A stretch of DNA of 64,000 nucleotides. Origin: Xylocopa sonorina (lineage: Eukaryota > Arthropoda > Insecta > Hymenoptera > Apidae). Below are positions 61,626-64,000 of the stretch, one piece after another. Under the pieces are notes generated by a model. That model searched no databases and was not told where the DNA came from. It worked only from the letters and a program-made list of their open reading frames with translations. The stretch covers positions 4,501,795-4,565,794 of the forward strand of contig NC_135205.1 of assembly GCF_050948175.1 (NCBI RefSeq). The letters run 5' to 3'. A program made the translations under genes and the position numbers. The stretch's first letter is position 1. Each line of letters begins with the position of its first letter.

Positions 61626-63360
61626 CTGCTGGCTGATATTTGCACCGACGATATTCATGAAGATTGTTTAACGATAGAGGAGAACGGCTGCAGTACGTAT
61701 GCAGCCGGCTAAATGCATTAGTATATATCCTCTGAACCACCCCTCTCGCGCACCCTCCACGGAATCAAGCTCGAGGAAGGAGCTTCTTAACTGGATTTAT
61801 TCGAACGCCGCGCGAACCGACACGTACTCCTGCGGAATCCACGGAATCCTCGTCGTGCTGACACGCGGTGATCCCAGGGTCTCTGACTACTATTTTTCGC
61901 CCCCTCCACTCGCGACGTAATCCTTCATGGGGGATGTAACGTTTGGCTTAGAGTCTCCGTTTGCTCATTCGAGAAGTTATATTAAAAGCCGTGTTGACCC
62001 GCGCGAGGAACCGTGGAATTATCGTGGGACGCTTTCTGATTCTGATCGACGCGGTGGTTTTATCGAGGGTCTTAATTTTACAGAGACCCGAGGGTGGCTG
62101 ATTTCGACGTCGTCGCGCGACTTCTATTAGTCACTCGCGATAAAATTCAAATTGTTTGCTTCGTTTGCCGATATCACGACACCGTTCGATCACCTCCCTT
62201 GGCCCGTAATGAGTTGAACAAGCGGTGGCTTCAAATATTTACCAGACACCCACGAGGGTAAATCTTAGACAGGAATTGCTTCTCGCCTGGAAATAAATTT
62301 TCTGTGGGATGAGAGACGCGTGTACCCTCCAGGGTGTCTGCGTGTTGAGTGATTAAGCTGGCGTTACGGTTAATTAACTCTTACGTTCGCGGCTCTCGAT
62401 TCAGAAAGGCTGAGTACACGGACAGGAGACGTTTTACTCGTTTGTTACGCTCGTTCGATTCATTTGCGGCGTTTCTATAGCGCTTGTCACGGTTTTGGGA
62501 GAATATATGGGGTTTAGTTGAATTGTTATCGCATGTCAGTGTTGGCGTTCGGTTCTTAAACGTCACACAATCGGTTCACCTCGTTTCTTTGCGATTCTTT
62601 TATTTTGTTAATCGTGCCTGTCGGTAGCGATCGAAAAACTCCGAGGAATTTCAAAAACGAAAGAAGGGAACGATCGAACCCGGTTCCCGTTTCCCGCGTG
62701 CTTTCGCTTTCGCCTGGTAAAAAATTCATCGTTCGCGCGTTCCATTTCCCACTGGCTCTAGGGCAACCGATCGAATTGCTTAATCATGTTCGCGACTTTA
62801 CGCGGCAGAAAATGGAAAACAAAATTGCCCCATCACGGACGATAAAGCTTGCTTTTTAAAAAAAAAAACACACATATCACTCGACGATTCCGCGTAGCTT
62901 GTTCGTAACAGCGGGAACGAGGGAACAAAAATTCATCTTGTGCCATTCGCGGTTTCGTTGCTGCATTTTACTCTCTCTCTCTCTTAACATGATAATTAAT
63001 TATCGTAACGCATCCGATTTCCAGAGTCCCAGTCGTGTTTTTATTTACTTCGCCTCGCGATGAAGCACGCAATCAGCGGTACAACCGACGCAAGTTCGAA
63101 CGAGCCAGCGTAGCGGGAGGCTTCAACAAAGCTGAACCAAGTTTAATTAACCCAGAACGATATCTCGATTCGCCCCATCATCGTCGTGTTCCGTCGTAAG
63201 AAACTCGAGCGTCGCGACGCCACTCGTGGACGAACGCTGATGGTCCCCGCGAATGGTCGATCGACGCTTCCTGCCCTGCTCGTCGCGATTCGAGAGAACT
63301 AGTGCGTGTCACTTGGACCCAGTGATCGCTGCGTCACTGTAACGCCGTTGTCTACATACC
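61621..63360. other. non-coding stretch, no gene recognised
   Basis: Contains a (CT)7 run at 62971-62984 and a ten-A run at about 62859-62868. Frames at 61927-62130 and 62605-62859 (+) lack domains. No RNA gene or repeat element was recognised. Confidence 0.45.
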
Positions 63361-63367
63361 CAGGATC

Positions 63368-63434
63368 AGCCTAAGCGCATTAGGCTCGCGCTCTGAAACG
63401 CATATAAGAGTATTCGAGCCAATCAATTGGCTCG
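63368..63434 (+). promoter_or_regulatory. possible promoter region with two perfect inverted repeats
   Basis: AGCCTAA (63368-63374) and TTAGGCT (63380-63386) form a 7-bp inverted repeat. TATAAG follows at 63403-63408. CGAGCCAAT (63415-63423) and ATTGGCTCG (63426-63434) then form a 9-bp inverted repeat carrying two opposed CCAAT boxes. Such a grouping could be a core promoter reading right, with the gene beyond the window. No convincing initiator or coding exon is seen. A short frame opens with an ATG at about 63586 and reaches GAG followed by GTAGAC, which is donor-like. Low confidence. Confidence 0.2.
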
Positions 63435-64000
63435 CGTTTATCCCACGGTTACCACCGATCCCCTGTATTTTCTCTCGGATTAGTTCGTTTCGATCGTTCA
63501 ATCACGTAGAGAAGATACGTGGCGTTCGTTTGGGGGGAGAGAAAGAAGCCTGATGCGTCTCTGAGAGGATTATTCACCTCGATGACATGTGGCGTCGAGG
63601 ATCCTTTGAGCTGATCGGCGAGGTAGACGCGCTGCTTGATTAACTATTCGTTTCAGTATCCTTAGAGCGTCGTATGTGTAACTTGGAAGCGTCGTGCCGT
63701 GTCGATGCTATAGAATACTGTGAATAATTCTTTGAAGCTAAGATAGACGAGAAAATAATGTAATATATGATACAGTCGATGGTATGGTTGATAACCTCGT
63801 TCGTGGAGTTCTGGGCAAGGAGTAACTACAAGGTGAAGCAAAAAAGGGTTTCACCGGAATCGAAGCGATCGAAAAAAGTCTGTCGCGTGTGTTACACGGA
63901 TGTATAAGTCGTTGCAGACTTGTTTCAATCACTTTGATTCCACTGGGCCCTTCTTTCTCGTTTTATCTTTTGCATTGCGGTTGCAGTGGCCTCGCAGTGG
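63435..64000. other. right-hand end, no gene recognised
   Basis: Unique sequence. A 6-bp inverted repeat CCTCGA/TCGAGG lies at 63577-63600. The minus-strand frame at 63738-63932 is unrecognised. If the region at 63368-63434 is a promoter, this would be 5' untranslated or first-exon sequence. Confidence 0.3.

Noticed and set aside
61074..61740. Three overlapping minus-strand frames up to 194 codons
   Set aside because: They are the antisense of a purine tract and GA/TA microsatellites, giving Ser-Leu and Tyr-Ile repeats.

Overview
This is eukaryotic nuclear DNA, most likely from a hymenopteran insect and plausibly a bee. CpG dinucleotides are abundant throughout (runs such as TCGCGCG and TTCGAACG are everywhere), GA/CT microsatellites are common, and there is no bacterial gene packing. 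The organism call is an inference from base composition and texture. It does not rest on a recognised gene.

I found no protein-coding gene I can name and no tRNA, rRNA, snRNA or known microRNA. The open frames of up to 225 codons lie in GC/CpG-rich or low-complexity DNA, where stop codons are rare. Many begin at GTG or TTG, overlap open frames on the other strand, and show no recognisable domain. The window is best read as intergenic or long-intron sequence. Three short open frames have a more protein-like composition (2.3 kb on +, 30.3 kb and 60.7 kb on -). The two minus-strand ones follow acceptor-like CAG sites. They are listed as weak exon-like candidates.

Layout. 1-20 kb: unique CpG-rich DNA with microsatellites, polypyrimidine tracts and one possible transposon scar near 5.5 kb. 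20.5-20.8 kb: an AT-rich segment bounded by perfect 12-bp inverted repeats containing TTAA, with two internal palindromic GACGTGT motifs, resembling a piggyBac-type non-autonomous element. 22.4-22.7 kb: a 139-bp tandem duplication. 24.4-24.7 kb: a purine tract. 28.0 kb: a perfect hairpin whose loop matches sequence just downstream. 31.3-31.7 kb: a cluster of octamer-like and GCATAT sites. 33.5-33.8 kb: a short element with CAGGGTGG-type inverted ends. 42.4-42.6 kb: an alternating purine-pyrimidine tract. 49.8-61.1 kb: the most structured part, with four separate tandem duplications (units of roughly 187-251 bp) and two pairs of short dispersed near-identical segments. One pair is centred on TTAATTAA and the other on an E-box between inverted GATA-like halves. 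63.3-64 kb: a promoter-like stretch with two perfect inverted repeats, a TATA-like TATAAG and paired inverted CCAAT boxes, possibly the upstream end of a gene beyond the right edge.

The most unusual observation is the concentration of local duplication in the right-hand third, including the duplicated 45-bp and 35-bp segments, which could be regulatory.
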